From an uncultured Sphingomonas sp. (GTDB taxonomy: Bacteria; Pseudomonadota; Alphaproteobacteria; Sphingomonadales; Sphingomonadaceae): 64,000 nucleotides of DNA. The stretch covers positions 62,001-126,000 of the forward strand of contig NZ_CAKZHV010000067.1 in assembly GCF_936927845.1 (NCBI RefSeq), given 5' to 3'. Both the position numbers and the translations under genes were made by a program. Below the pieces are notes generated by a model. The model was not told the DNA's origin. It did not search any database and was given only the letters and a program-made list of their open reading frames with translations. Below are positions 26,336 to 34,443 of this stretch, in pieces. The stretch's first letter is position 1; every line of letters starts with the position of its first letter.

Positions 26336-27001
26336 TCAGCCCGCATCCAGCAGATATCCGACGCCCCGCACCGTGCGGATCTGCGGACCACCTGGCGACA
26401 GCTTGCCGCGCAGCCGCGTGATGTTGACCTCGATCGCGTTGGGGCCGACCGGCTCGTCGAACCCGAACACCTCGGCCTGCAGCGTCTCGCGCGTCACGAT
26501 CTGTCCCGCGCGCGTCGCCAGCGTGTCGAGCACCGCCCATTCGCGCCGCCGCAGATCGAGCGCGCGGTCGCCGACCCGCGCCTCCGCGGTCGAACGGTTG
26601 AGCACCAGCGCGCCGACGATCAGTTCGGGGGTGGGATCGCCGCCGCGCCGCCGGCCGAGCGCACGGATACGCGCCTCGAACTCCTCGGGCGCGAACGGCT
26701 TGCGCAGATAATCGTCGGCTCCGAGGTCCAGCCCGCGCACGCGGTCGTCGAGCGCATCGCGCGCGGTCAGCATCAACACCGGCACACGCTCGCCGCGCCG
26801 CCTGAGCGCCTGGAGCACCGCGAAGCCGTCTTGCCCCGGCAACCCGACGTCGAGCACGACCAGCGCGTAAGGCTCGCCCTGCGTCACCATCAACGCGTCC
26901 TCGCCCGTGCCGACATGGTCGACCGCGTGCCCCGCCCCGCGCAGCAACGCGACCAGGCTGCGCGCGAGCGCCGCGTCGTCCTCGACGATCAGGATGCGCA
27001 T
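26336..27001 (-). CDS. TctD-like OmpR-family response regulator
   Basis: Response regulator of 221 residues. The receiver has E7/D8/D9, D51 (VVLDVGLPG) and the KPF lysine. The winged-helix C terminus contains PNAIEVNITRLRGKLSPGGPQIRTVRGVGYLL. It is the first gene of an RR-kinase operon. It is divergent from the citrate-type binding protein at 27134, with two AGGTTGG direct repeats spaced 11 bp between them. That fits an OmpR-family dimer site. It is the likely activator of the 27-31 kb uptake operon. Confidence 0.9.
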   Translation of the reverse strand: MRILIVEDDAALARSLVALLRGAGHAVDHVGTGEDALMVTQGEPYALVVLDVGLPGQDGFAVLQALRRRGERVPVLMLTARDALDDRVRGLDLGADDYLRKPFAPEEFEARIRALGRRRGGDPTPELIVGALVLNRSTAEARVGDRALDLRRREWAVLDTLATRAGQIVTRETLQAEVFGFDEPVGPNAIEVNITRLRGKLSPGGPQIRTVRGVGYLLDAG

Positions 27002-27050
27002 GGCGCGCTCGCTCCACCCCGCGGGCGATGCACGCGCCGGGAATCGTGAA

Positions 27051-27068
27051 AGGTTGGTGACAGGTTGG
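27051..27068. promoter_or_regulatory. 11-bp-spaced direct repeat, response-regulator box
   Basis: AGGTTGG occurs at 27051-27057 and again at 27062-27068. A period of one helical turn (11 bp) is the hallmark of OmpR/PhoB-type dimer sites. It lies in the divergent region between the TctD-like regulator and the uptake operon, 66 bp before the binding-protein start. Confidence 0.55.
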
Positions 27069-27133
27069 CGGCGTAGCGCATCACCTGGTGAGCTTACCCG
27101 AACGAAGAGCCGGGAAGCGAGAGGAGCTTTGGC

Positions 27134-28192
27134 ATGCGTTTCCTGATCGTTCTGCTGCTGTTCGCCGCCGCGCTGCCGGCGCGGGCGGAGCGTCCCGCGG
27201 GTTACCCGCGATCCTATGATGCGCTGATCGCGGACGCGCGTACCGAAGGCCGCGTGCGCATCTACGGCAATGCCGATGCCGCCGCGATGGTGCCGGTCAT
27301 CGCCGCGTTCCGCCGCCGTTACCCGGACATCGCGGTCGATTACCGCGACCTTGAATCGCGCGACGTGTTCCGCCGCGTCGTGGCCGATCGCGCCGCGCGG
27401 CGCGCCGGGGCCGACCTTGTCTGGTCCTCGGCGATGGACCTGCAGGCGAAACTCATTAACGACGGCTTCGCGCAAGCCTATCAGAGCCCGGAAAAGCCCG
27501 CGCTCCCCGCGACCGCGGTGTGGAAGAACATGGGCTACGGCGTCACCGCCGAACCGGTCGCGATCGTCTACAACAAGGCGCTGGTCGCGCGCGCCGCGGT
27601 GCCGCGCACGCACGAGGCGCTGGAAGCGTTCGTTCGCGCGCGCCGTGCCCGCGTCGCGACCTACGACCCTGCACGCTCCAATGTCGGCTATCTCTACCTG
27701 ACCGAAGATTATGCGATCACGCGCGACACGCGCTCGCTGCTGGCGGCGATCACCGCCAATCGCCCACTGCTCGCCGCCACGACCAGCCCGATGCTCGACG
27801 CGGTCGCACAAGGCCGCGCGGCGATCGCCTATAACGTCGTCGGCCCGTACGCGCTGACGCGGGCGAAGCGCGATCCCCGGATCGGGGTCGCGTTCCTGCA
27901 CGATTACACCATCTTCGCATCGCGCGTGGCGTTCGTCGCGCGCGACGCGGCGCACCCCGCCGCCGCGCGGCTGTTTCTCGATTTCCTCTTGTCGCGCACC
28001 GGGCAGACGTTGCTCGCGCGCGAATGGCTGCTGCCCGTCCGCCGCGACGTGCGTGCACCGCGGATGGAGCCCGAGCGGGTGCGCGCGATCCGCGTCGGGC
28101 CGCAGTTGCTCGTCAATCTCGACACGATCAAGCGTCGCCGTTTCCTTGACCAATGGAACGCGATGCTCACGCAAGGAGCCTCGCCGAAGTGA
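27134..28192 (+). CDS. Periplasmic binding protein (FbpA-like), citrate module
   Basis: Extracytoplasmic binding protein of 352 residues. The signal peptide is MRFLIVLLLFAAALPARA. The body has the family pattern of iron(III)/2-aminoethylphosphonate-type binding proteins: EGRVRIYGNADAAAMVPVIAAFRRRYP, GADLVWSSAMDLQAKLINDG, EPVAIVYNKALV, LFLDFLLSRTGQTLLAREWLLPVR. No ABC permease or ATPase is nearby, so it may present a (metal-)citrate ligand to the TctE-like sensor or feed the CitMHS carrier indirectly. GAGGAG seven bases upstream fixes the ATG at 27134. The stop overlaps the porin start (GTGA). Confidence 0.83.
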   Translation: MRFLIVLLLFAAALPARAERPAGYPRSYDALIADARTEGRVRIYGNADAAAMVPVIAAFRRRYPDIAVDYRDLESRDVFRRVVADRAARRAGADLVWSSAMDLQAKLINDGFAQAYQSPEKPALPATAVWKNMGYGVTAEPVAIVYNKALVARAAVPRTHEALEAFVRARRARVATYDPARSNVGYLYLTEDYAITRDTRSLLAAITANRPLLAATTSPMLDAVAQGRAAIAYNVVGPYALTRAKRDPRIGVAFLHDYTIFASRVAFVARDAAHPAAARLFLDFLLSRTGQTLLAREWLLPVRRDVRAPRMEPERVRAIRVGPQLLVNLDTIKRRRFLDQWNAMLTQGASPK

Positions 28193-29688
28193 ATCCGTAT
28201 CGATGCGGCTGCGCGCTTGTCGCGCTTGTCGCCGCCACCCCTGCGCTCGCGCAGACCCCCGCACCCGCCGATCTCGAAGCGCTGGTACGCGCGCAGGCGA
28301 CCGAGATCGCGACGCTGAAGGCGCGGCTCGACCGGCTGGAGGCGAATGCGAATACCGGCACCGATGTGGCGCAGGCCAGCCCGCCGCCGCTGGCTCAGGC
28401 CCCGGCGCAGGCCATCCCTCCGGTGCAGGTCGCGCAACGCGGCCGCCCCAACGTCACCTCGCCCTACGCGCCGCAGCTCGTGCCGCCGGGCCCGGCCGAG
28501 CGCGACGTGGCGCGCGCGCGCGAGGCAAATGCGGCGGGCGTGACCACCGAATGGGGCGCGGGGCTGCCGGTGTTCCACTCGGCCGACGGTGTGTTCACCT
28601 ACAAGCCACGCGGGCGCATCCTGACCGACGTCAGCTCGACCTTTGGCTCGAAAAGCGACACGCGCAACATCACGACCACCGGCATGCGCGCGCTGCGCCT
28701 CGGCATCGAGGGCGGGGTCGGCACGCATTTCTTCTACCAGTTCGAGACCGACTTCTCCGAAAACGAGGTCGACATCGTCACCGCCTTCATCGGCTGGCGC
28801 AACCGCATCGCGCCCGGGCTCGACTATGACGTGCGCGCCGGCCACCTGTTCAACGACCGCGCGTTCGAGGGCTCGACGGGATCGGACTCGACCCCGTTCC
28901 TCGAGCGCAGCACCGTGTCGACCGCGATCATCCCGCAGCGCGGCTTTTACGGCATCGGCATCATGCCGCGCTTGTTCTGGAAGACGGGTCACGCCTCGCT
29001 GACGGTCACGGGCGACCGCGTCGACGGCAACCAGGCGGTCAGCGACAGCCGCACGGTCCTGGCGCGCGCGCACTGGAGAACGATCAAGACTGAGACGGGC
29101 GTGCTCCATCTGGGGCTATGGGGCTTCGACGAGTCGCTTTCCTCCGCTGCGACGACGCTGACGCGCAACACGGTGATCGGCGGACGCTTCAATGGTGCGC
29201 TGCGTGTGTCCACCGGTCCGCTGCTGGGCGGCACCGGCACCACCGGCTACGGCGCCGAGCTGGGCGGCTATGCTGGCCCCGTCTGGGTGATGGGTGAGGC
29301 CGGGCGACGCAACGCGCGGCTCGACGGCGGTCGCCCCGATTTCGTCAGCAAGGCGTGGAGCCTGTCGGGCGGCTGGTTCGTCACCGGCGACCTGCCGCCG
29401 TACAACCCGCGGCTCGGCAGCTTCGGGCAGCCGCGCGTGCTCAGGCCCGTGTTCGACGGCGGTCCGGGCGCCATCGAGCTGACCGCGCGCTACGAGGACC
29501 TCGATTACACCGATCTCGTCACCGGCGGGCGTGGTTGGGCCGCGACGATCGGCGCCAATTGGTATCTCAACAGCTTCGTCCGGCTGCAGCTGAACGCAAT
29601 CCACTGGAACACCGACAACCGCACCGGCGCGGTCACCGGCGCCGACGACGGGCAGACCGTCAGCACGCGCGTCGCCGTTACCTTCTGA
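28189..29688 (+). CDS. OprO/OprP-family porin
   Basis: Outer-membrane porin of 499 residues. A signal peptide (ALVALVAATPALAQ) is followed by a coiled-coil segment (ADLEALVRAQATEIATLKARLDRLEA). The 16-strand barrel has typical blocks such as FHSADGVFTYKPRGRILTD, YQFETDFSENEVDI, RAGHLFNDRAFE and the closing LQLNAIHWNTDNRT. In this operon it should admit citrate or another anion rather than phosphate. The start is GTG at 28189, inside the previous stop, with AAGGAG 11 bases upstream. It is translationally coupled to the binding protein. Confidence 0.87.
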   Translation: MNPYRCGCALVALVAATPALAQTPAPADLEALVRAQATEIATLKARLDRLEANANTGTDVAQASPPPLAQAPAQAIPPVQVAQRGRPNVTSPYAPQLVPPGPAERDVARAREANAAGVTTEWGAGLPVFHSADGVFTYKPRGRILTDVSSTFGSKSDTRNITTTGMRALRLGIEGGVGTHFFYQFETDFSENEVDIVTAFIGWRNRIAPGLDYDVRAGHLFNDRAFEGSTGSDSTPFLERSTVSTAIIPQRGFYGIGIMPRLFWKTGHASLTVTGDRVDGNQAVSDSRTVLARAHWRTIKTETGVLHLGLWGFDESLSSAATTLTRNTVIGGRFNGALRVSTGPLLGGTGTTGYGAELGGYAGPVWVMGEAGRRNARLDGGRPDFVSKAWSLSGGWFVTGDLPPYNPRLGSFGQPRVLRPVFDGGPGAIELTARYEDLDYTDLVTGGRGWAATIGANWYLNSFVRLQLNAIHWNTDNRTGAVTGADDGQTVSTRVAVTF

Positions 29689-29707
29689 TCCATCGGGAGC
29701 CCGTTTC

Positions 29708-31009
29708 ATGAACCTTGCCCTGTACGGCTTCCTGATGGTCGCCACCTTCATGACGCTGATCATGACCAAGCGGATGACCCCGCTGGTCGCGTTGATCGTC
29801 GTGCCCACCGCCTTTGCGCTGATCGCCGGCTTCGCCGCCGGGCTCGGCGACATGATGATCGACGGGATCAAGAACCTAGCGCCCACCGGCGTGATGCTGT
29901 TGTTCGCGATCCTGTTCTTCTCGACGATGACCGACACCGGACTGTTCGATCCACTGGTCAACCGCCTGTTGCGGCTGGTTCACGGCGACCCGATGAAGAT
30001 CCTGATCGGCACCGTCGCCTTGTGCGCGATGGTCAGCCTGGATGGTGATGGGTCGACGACGTACATCATCACGATCGCCGCGCTGCTGCCGCTCTACAAG
30101 CGCTACGACATGAACCGGCTGTACCTGTGCTGCCTGTTGATGACGACCAGCGGCATCATGAACCTGACACCGTGGGGCGGCCCGACCGCGCGCGCGGCGA
30201 GTGCGCTGAAGCTCGATCCCGCTACCTTGTTCCTGCCGCTGATCCCCGGCATGATCGCTGGGCTCGCCTTCTTGGTCGGCCTAGCCATCTGGTTCGGGCG
30301 CAAGGAGCGCGCGCGGATCGGGCACGTGCAGGCGAACGAGCCCGCGACCTTCACCGGCATGGCAGTGTCGCAATTCCCCGAGGCGCGCCGCCCGCATCTG
30401 CGCTGGTTCAACGCCGCACTGACGATCGCGCTGCTCGCCGGGCTGGTGTCGGGCATCCTGCCCTTGTCGGTGCTGATGATGCTCGCCTTCGCGGTCGCGA
30501 TGATCGTCAACTATCCGCAGGTCGCCGAGCAGAAGGAACGGATCGCCGCGCACGCCGGCAATGTGCTCTCGGTCGTGTCGCTGATCTTCGCCGCGGGCAT
30601 CTTCACCGGCATCCTCTCGGGCACCGGCATGGTGGAGGCGATGAGCAAGGAAGTGGTCGGCATCATTCCGCCAGCACTCGGGCCGTACATGGCGCCGATC
30701 GCCGCCGCGCTCAGCCTGCCGTTCACCTTCTTCATCTCGAACGACGCCTTCTACTTCGGGATGCTGCCGATCCTGGCGGAGGCCGGCGCGCATTACGGCG
30801 TCGCGCCGATGGCGATCGCGCGCGCGTCGTTGATGGGGCAACCGGTTCACCTGCTCAGCCCGCTGGTGCCGTCAACCTATCTGCTGGTCAGCCTGGCCGG
30901 GATCGATTTGGCCGATCACCAGCGCTTCACGCTGATCCCCGCCGCGCTCGTCTGCCTGGTCATGACCATTGCGGGCATGCTGGTGCTCGCATTCCCGCTG
31001 GTCGGCTGA
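29708..31009 (+). CDS. CitMHS-family citrate transporter
   Basis: Inner-membrane citrate carrier of 433 residues with about 12 hydrophobic segments. CitMHS signatures are LLFAILFFSTMTDTGLFDP, SLDGDGSTTYIITIAALLPLY, MNLTPWGGPTARAAS and, near the C terminus, FFISNDAFYFGMLPILAEA. Family members import citrate in complex with Mg2+ or other divalent ions by proton symport. The ATG at 29708 has GGGAG nine bases before it. It is third in the operon after the binding protein and porin. Together with the TctDE-like system it defines a citrate-utilisation module. Confidence 0.92.
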   Translation: MNLALYGFLMVATFMTLIMTKRMTPLVALIVVPTAFALIAGFAAGLGDMMIDGIKNLAPTGVMLLFAILFFSTMTDTGLFDPLVNRLLRLVHGDPMKILIGTVALCAMVSLDGDGSTTYIITIAALLPLYKRYDMNRLYLCCLLMTTSGIMNLTPWGGPTARAASALKLDPATLFLPLIPGMIAGLAFLVGLAIWFGRKERARIGHVQANEPATFTGMAVSQFPEARRPHLRWFNAALTIALLAGLVSGILPLSVLMMLAFAVAMIVNYPQVAEQKERIAAHAGNVLSVVSLIFAAGIFTGILSGTGMVEAMSKEVVGIIPPALGPYMAPIAAALSLPFTFFISNDAFYFGMLPILAEAGAHYGVAPMAIARASLMGQPVHLLSPLVPSTYLLVSLAGIDLADHQRFTLIPAALVCLVMTIAGMLVLAFPLVG

Positions 31010-31022
31010 GGGAGAACGCACG

Positions 31023-31691
31023 ATGATCCGCAGGACGGTTCCGCTGGTGCTGCTCCCCGCCATGGGGTGCGACGGACAATTATGGGCGCGACAGGTGCTC
31101 GATCTGGGCGACATCGCGCATCCCGAGCTCGGCGACCTGACCGCCGACGACACGCTGGAGGCGATGGCCGCGCGCGTGCTCGCGCATGCCCCGCCGCGGA
31201 TCGCGGTCGCGGGGGTAAGTCTGGGCGGCTATGTCGCGCTGGAGATGATCCGCCAGGCGCCCGAGCGGATCGAGCGCGTCGCCCTGTTCGCGACCCGCGC
31301 CTCGATGCAGATGCGCCCGCGCACCGTCGGCGAACAAGGGATGCTCGCCACTGCGCCGCACGCCGACCCGATGTTGAGCGGCCTCGTCAGCGGCCCGGTG
31401 CAGGCGATGGCCGAACGCGTCGGCGCGCCGGTGTTCGAGCGGCAACAGCGCGCGCTGCTCGCCCGCCCCGATATCGCGCCCGCGATTGCGGCGGTGCGTG
31501 TGCCGACGTTGGTGGCGGTGGGCGACCGCGACCGCATCTGCCTGCCCGACGACGCGCGCGCGCTCGCCGACCGCATTCCTGGCGCGCAGTTCCACGTGCT
31601 TCGCCACTGCGGCCATCTCGCACCGATCGAACGCCCGGGTGAGACGACCATGCTGCTCCGCACCTGGCTGACCGATCGGGCGAGCGGGTGA
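31023..31691 (+). CDS. Alpha/beta hydrolase
   Basis: Small serine hydrolase of 222 residues. The nucleophile elbow is GVSLGGYVALEM, the acid is in VAVGDRDRICLP, and the His is in RHCGHLAPIERP. The lid is short. It lies 13 bases after the CitMHS stop and is probably the last gene of the citrate operon. It could cleave an ester linked to the transported substrate, but this is context only. The end is 10 bases from the stop of the convergent PIG-L gene. Confidence 0.85.
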   Translation: MIRRTVPLVLLPAMGCDGQLWARQVLDLGDIAHPELGDLTADDTLEAMAARVLAHAPPRIAVAGVSLGGYVALEMIRQAPERIERVALFATRASMQMRPRTVGEQGMLATAPHADPMLSGLVSGPVQAMAERVGAPVFERQQRALLARPDIAPAIAAVRVPTLVAVGDRDRICLPDDARALADRIPGAQFHVLRHCGHLAPIERPGETTMLLRTWLTDRASG

Positions 31692-31701
31692 ACGCATCGG
31701 C

Positions 31702-32397
31702 TCAGTCGGGCGTGGGCGCGTAGAGCCGCTCCTCGTCGATTTGTGCGATCGCGGCGCGCATCCGCTCGACCGAGCCGAACTGAAAGCCCAGTTGCGTGGT
31801 GTAAGCCGCGCACATTGCGGTGCGCGCCGCACGGTCTTCGTCACTCAGCGCGTGTCGCTGGCGGACCGGCTCGCGCGGGCGCTCGGCGGAACGCGTCAGG
31901 TAGGGCCAGTCCTCCCACAGCAGCATCGGCGCGCCGATCGCGACGAGCGCGTCGCGTACCAGCCAATGGTCGACGTGATTGCCGACCGCGAGCGGCCCGA
32001 GCAGCAGGTCGGGGGCGAGCGCGTCGATCTGCCCGGCGAGTGCGGCGGCCAACGGCGCGAGCATCCCGTCGTCGTCGCGGCGCGCGGCGAACAACGCCGA
32101 CGCGCTGGCGTAGCCGCGGTGCGGCGCCTCGAGCAGCGGCAGGTGAATCGCTGTCGCGCCGATCACTGCGCACGCGGCGAGATCCTCGGCGCGACGCAGC
32201 GCCATATAGTCGACGTCCGGCGCCAGCCCCTTGTCGAGCTGGCAGGCGAGCGCGAAGCCGGTCGGCTGCGCGACGTTGCCGGTGAAGCAGGTCACGATCG
32301 TGACGCGGTCGCCTCCCCGCGCGTGTGCGGCCAGCAGCCCGCCGACCGAGAAGGCGGCATCGTCGAGGTGCGGCGAGATCGCGACGACATGGGTCAT
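31702..32397 (-). CDS. PIG-L/LmbE-family deacetylase
   Basis: Zinc-dependent N-acetyl-sugar deacetylase of 231 residues. The metal motif is SPHLDDAAFS (H10, D12, D13; family consensus PHPDD), with the second ligand group in GNHVDH (H141, D143, H144). MshB and BshB of mycothiol and bacillithiol synthesis belong here and deacetylate GlcNAc-inositol or GlcNAc-malate. It is the last gene of the nine-gene operon, 10 bases after the GT4 gene. The natural inference is that it deacetylates the glycoside made by that GT4. Leu replaces the usual Pro in PHPDD. Confidence 0.88.
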   Translation of the reverse strand: MTHVVAISPHLDDAAFSVGGLLAAHARGGDRVTIVTCFTGNVAQPTGFALACQLDKGLAPDVDYMALRRAEDLAACAVIGATAIHLPLLEAPHRGYASASALFAARRDDDGMLAPLAAALAGQIDALAPDLLLGPLAVGNHVDHWLVRDALVAIGAPMLLWEDWPYLTRSAERPREPVRQRHALSDEDRAARTAMCAAYTTQLGFQFGSVERMRAAIAQIDEERLYAPTPD

Positions 32398-32407
32398 ACG
32401 ATGGGCG

Positions 32408-33616
32408 TCACAGCAGATGCGGCTCGGCGCGAAACCGGCACGGCGTGATCGGAATATGCGGGTCGATGCCGGTCGCGGGCATGGTCCCCCGAAGCTCCTC
32501 GTAGATGCCCGCGATCTGCCTGCCCACCGCGTGCCAGCTATACACGCGGCGGCATTCGGCGAGCCCGGCGGCGGCGAGACGTTCGCGCAAGGCGGTATCG
32601 CTGACGAGACGCGACATCGCAGCGGTAAGCGCGGGCACGTCGCCCGGCTCGACCAGCAACCCGTTCTCGCCGTCGCGGATGCAGTCGGTCACGCCCACCG
32701 CCCGGCACGACAGCACCGCCTGCCCGCTCGCCATCGCTTCCAGGATCGTGTTGGAAAACCCCTCGGCATAGGTGGGTGACACGAACACGTCGTGGTCGCG
32801 GTAGCGCTCGGGCACGCTGTCGTAGTCAGCGTAGCCGGTGAAGGTGACGCGGTCGCCGAGGTCCAGCTCGGCGGCGAGCGCGTGTGCCGCGTCGACGTCG
32901 GGGCCGATACCCGAGATCGTGCAATGCCACGCGCCCGCGACACCCGGCAGCGCGCGAAGAAGGTCGAGCACGCCTTTGCGACGATCGACGCGACCGTGGT
33001 AGAAGAAGCGCACGACGCCATCGTCGGCGCGCATACCCGGTGCGAAGCGATCGGTATCGACCGCGCCGGGGACGATCGTGAAGCGCTCTATCGGCGTGCC
33101 GAGCCGGTCGTGCACCTCCTGCGCGAAACTCCTGCCGCCGATCAGCAGCGCGCCAGCGTGATCGAGCACGCGTTCCATCGCGATGCGGTGCGTGTCGCAG
33201 CACGATCCGACCCAGTGACCGTCACCGCCCTGGATCGAGACGACGCACGGCACGCCCAGGCGCTGCGCGGCAAGCAGCGTCGCCCATCCGGTCGGATAGC
33301 CATATTGCGCGTGGAGCACGTCGAACGGCGCACGCGCGTGCTCCGCCGCGATCGTCTCGATCATCGCGTCGACGTCGCGCTCGAAGTCACCACCCCCCTG
33401 CTCGCCCAGCGCCTCCAGCCCGATCACGCGGACGCCCTCCACGCACGGGGGCGGCCCGCCGCCGTAAACCTTGGCGCGCTCGGGATCACCGTAGAACTGG
33501 CTGACCATTGTCACGTCGTGCCCGGCCGCAACCAACTGCCGGAGCAGGTTGATCGCGTAAATCGACATGCCCGAGATCGCCGGGAAGAAGCGGCGCGAAA
33601 CGAAACACACTCTCAC
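32408..33616 (-). CDS. Glycosyltransferase family 4 protein
   Basis: Retaining GT-B glycosyltransferase of 402 residues. The N-terminal domain begins VCFVSRRFFPAISGMSIYAINLLRQL. The C-terminal donor-binding domain shows RVDRRKGVLDLLRAL and the E-x7-E motif EGFSNTILE (E285, E293). MshA and BshA, which start mycothiol and bacillithiol, are GT4 enzymes of this kind. Between the inositol-phosphate synthase and PIG-L genes of the same operon, an inositol-phosphate or related cyclitol acceptor is plausible. The start is GTG at 33616, overlapping the previous stop (GTGA). Confidence 0.88.
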   Translation of the reverse strand: MRVCFVSRRFFPAISGMSIYAINLLRQLVAAGHDVTMVSQFYGDPERAKVYGGGPPPCVEGVRVIGLEALGEQGGGDFERDVDAMIETIAAEHARAPFDVLHAQYGYPTGWATLLAAQRLGVPCVVSIQGGDGHWVGSCCDTHRIAMERVLDHAGALLIGGRSFAQEVHDRLGTPIERFTIVPGAVDTDRFAPGMRADDGVVRFFYHGRVDRRKGVLDLLRALPGVAGAWHCTISGIGPDVDAAHALAAELDLGDRVTFTGYADYDSVPERYRDHDVFVSPTYAEGFSNTILEAMASGQAVLSCRAVGVTDCIRDGENGLLVEPGDVPALTAAMSRLVSDTALRERLAAAGLAECRRVYSWHAVGRQIAGIYEELRGTMPATGIDPHIPITPCRFRAEPHLL

Positions 33617-34443
33617 CGCGCGAGCGTCCGCAGATAGTCAATCGACTCAGGGATGGCGGCGTGCGCGCGCGGGCTCTCGCGTGACAGTTCGACGCACACG
33701 AGCCGGGTGAAACCGATCTCGTCCAGCGCATCCAGCACCGCGGGCATGTCCATGTCGCCCTGCCCGAACGGCAGATGCGTGTGGTCGCCGCGGCGCATGT
33801 CCTCGATCGCCACGGTGCCGAGCCGGCTCGCGTAGCGGCGGATCGCGTCGGCGGGCTCGATATCCTCGGTGACGAGGCAATGCCCGGTATCGAGTGCGAG
33901 CCGCAGCCGCGGGTGGCGCTCGGCGAGCGTGTCGTAATCGGCGACCGTCTCGATCAGCATGCCGGGCTCGGGCTCGAAACTCGCGTCCACGCCGACCGCC
34001 TCGGCATGGTCGAGCACCTGTTCGAGCCCCTCGTCCATCCACACGCGCGCCTCTGCGTGGTCGACACCCGCCTTCGGCACCCCGGCCCAGAAGGACACCG
34101 TCTCGCTGCCGAGCCGGCTTGCCACGTCGAGCGCGCGGTTGAGGAACGCGACGCGACGCGCACGGCCCTCTGCATCGGGGGTGACGAGCGTCGGCTCGTG
34201 CTTCTGCCGCGGGTCGAGCAGATAGCGCGCCCCGGTCTCGATCACGCTGCCGAGGCCGAGGTCGCCGAGCAGCCGCGCGACACGGTCGCACTCCTGCTCC
34301 CACGCTTGCGCGAACGGATCGAGGTGGTGGTGGTCGAGCGTTAGCGCGACACCCGCGTAGCCCGCGTCGGCGATCAACCGCAGCGCGTCGTCCAGCCGAT
34401 GGTTGGCCGCGCCGTTGGTGTTGTAGGCGTAGCGCAGCGTCAT
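33613..34443 (-). CDS. Sugar phosphate isomerase/epimerase-like TIM barrel
   Basis: Xylose-isomerase-like TIM-barrel protein of 276 residues. Metal-site residues typical of this superfamily are visible: E157 (SFEPEPG), D185 and H188 (ALDTGH), E214 (AIEDM), H221/H223 (DHTHLPFGQGD) and E252 (VCVELS). Relatives include IolE dehydratase, IolI isomerase and hydroxypyruvate isomerase. With a Gfo/Idh/MocA dehydrogenase and an inositol-phosphate synthase in the same operon, it probably isomerises or dehydrates an oxidised cyclitol or sugar. The start ATG overlaps the YcaO stop (ATGA). Confidence 0.85.
   Translation of the reverse strand: MTLRYAYNTNGAANHRLDDALRLIADAGYAGVALTLDHHHLDPFAQAWEQECDRVARLLGDLGLGSVIETGARYLLDPRQKHEPTLVTPDAEGRARRVAFLNRALDVASRLGSETVSFWAGVPKAGVDHAEARVWMDEGLEQVLDHAEAVGVDASFEPEPGMLIETVADYDTLAERHPRLRLALDTGHCLVTEDIEPADAIRRYASRLGTVAIEDMRRGDHTHLPFGQGDMDMPAVLDALDEIGFTRLVCVELSRESPRAHAAIPESIDYLRTLAR

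Noticed and set aside
27904..29109. Minus-strand ORF of 401 codons opposite the binding protein and porin
   Set aside because: Antisense shadow. The plus-strand genes have clear signal peptides, ribosome sites and family motifs.
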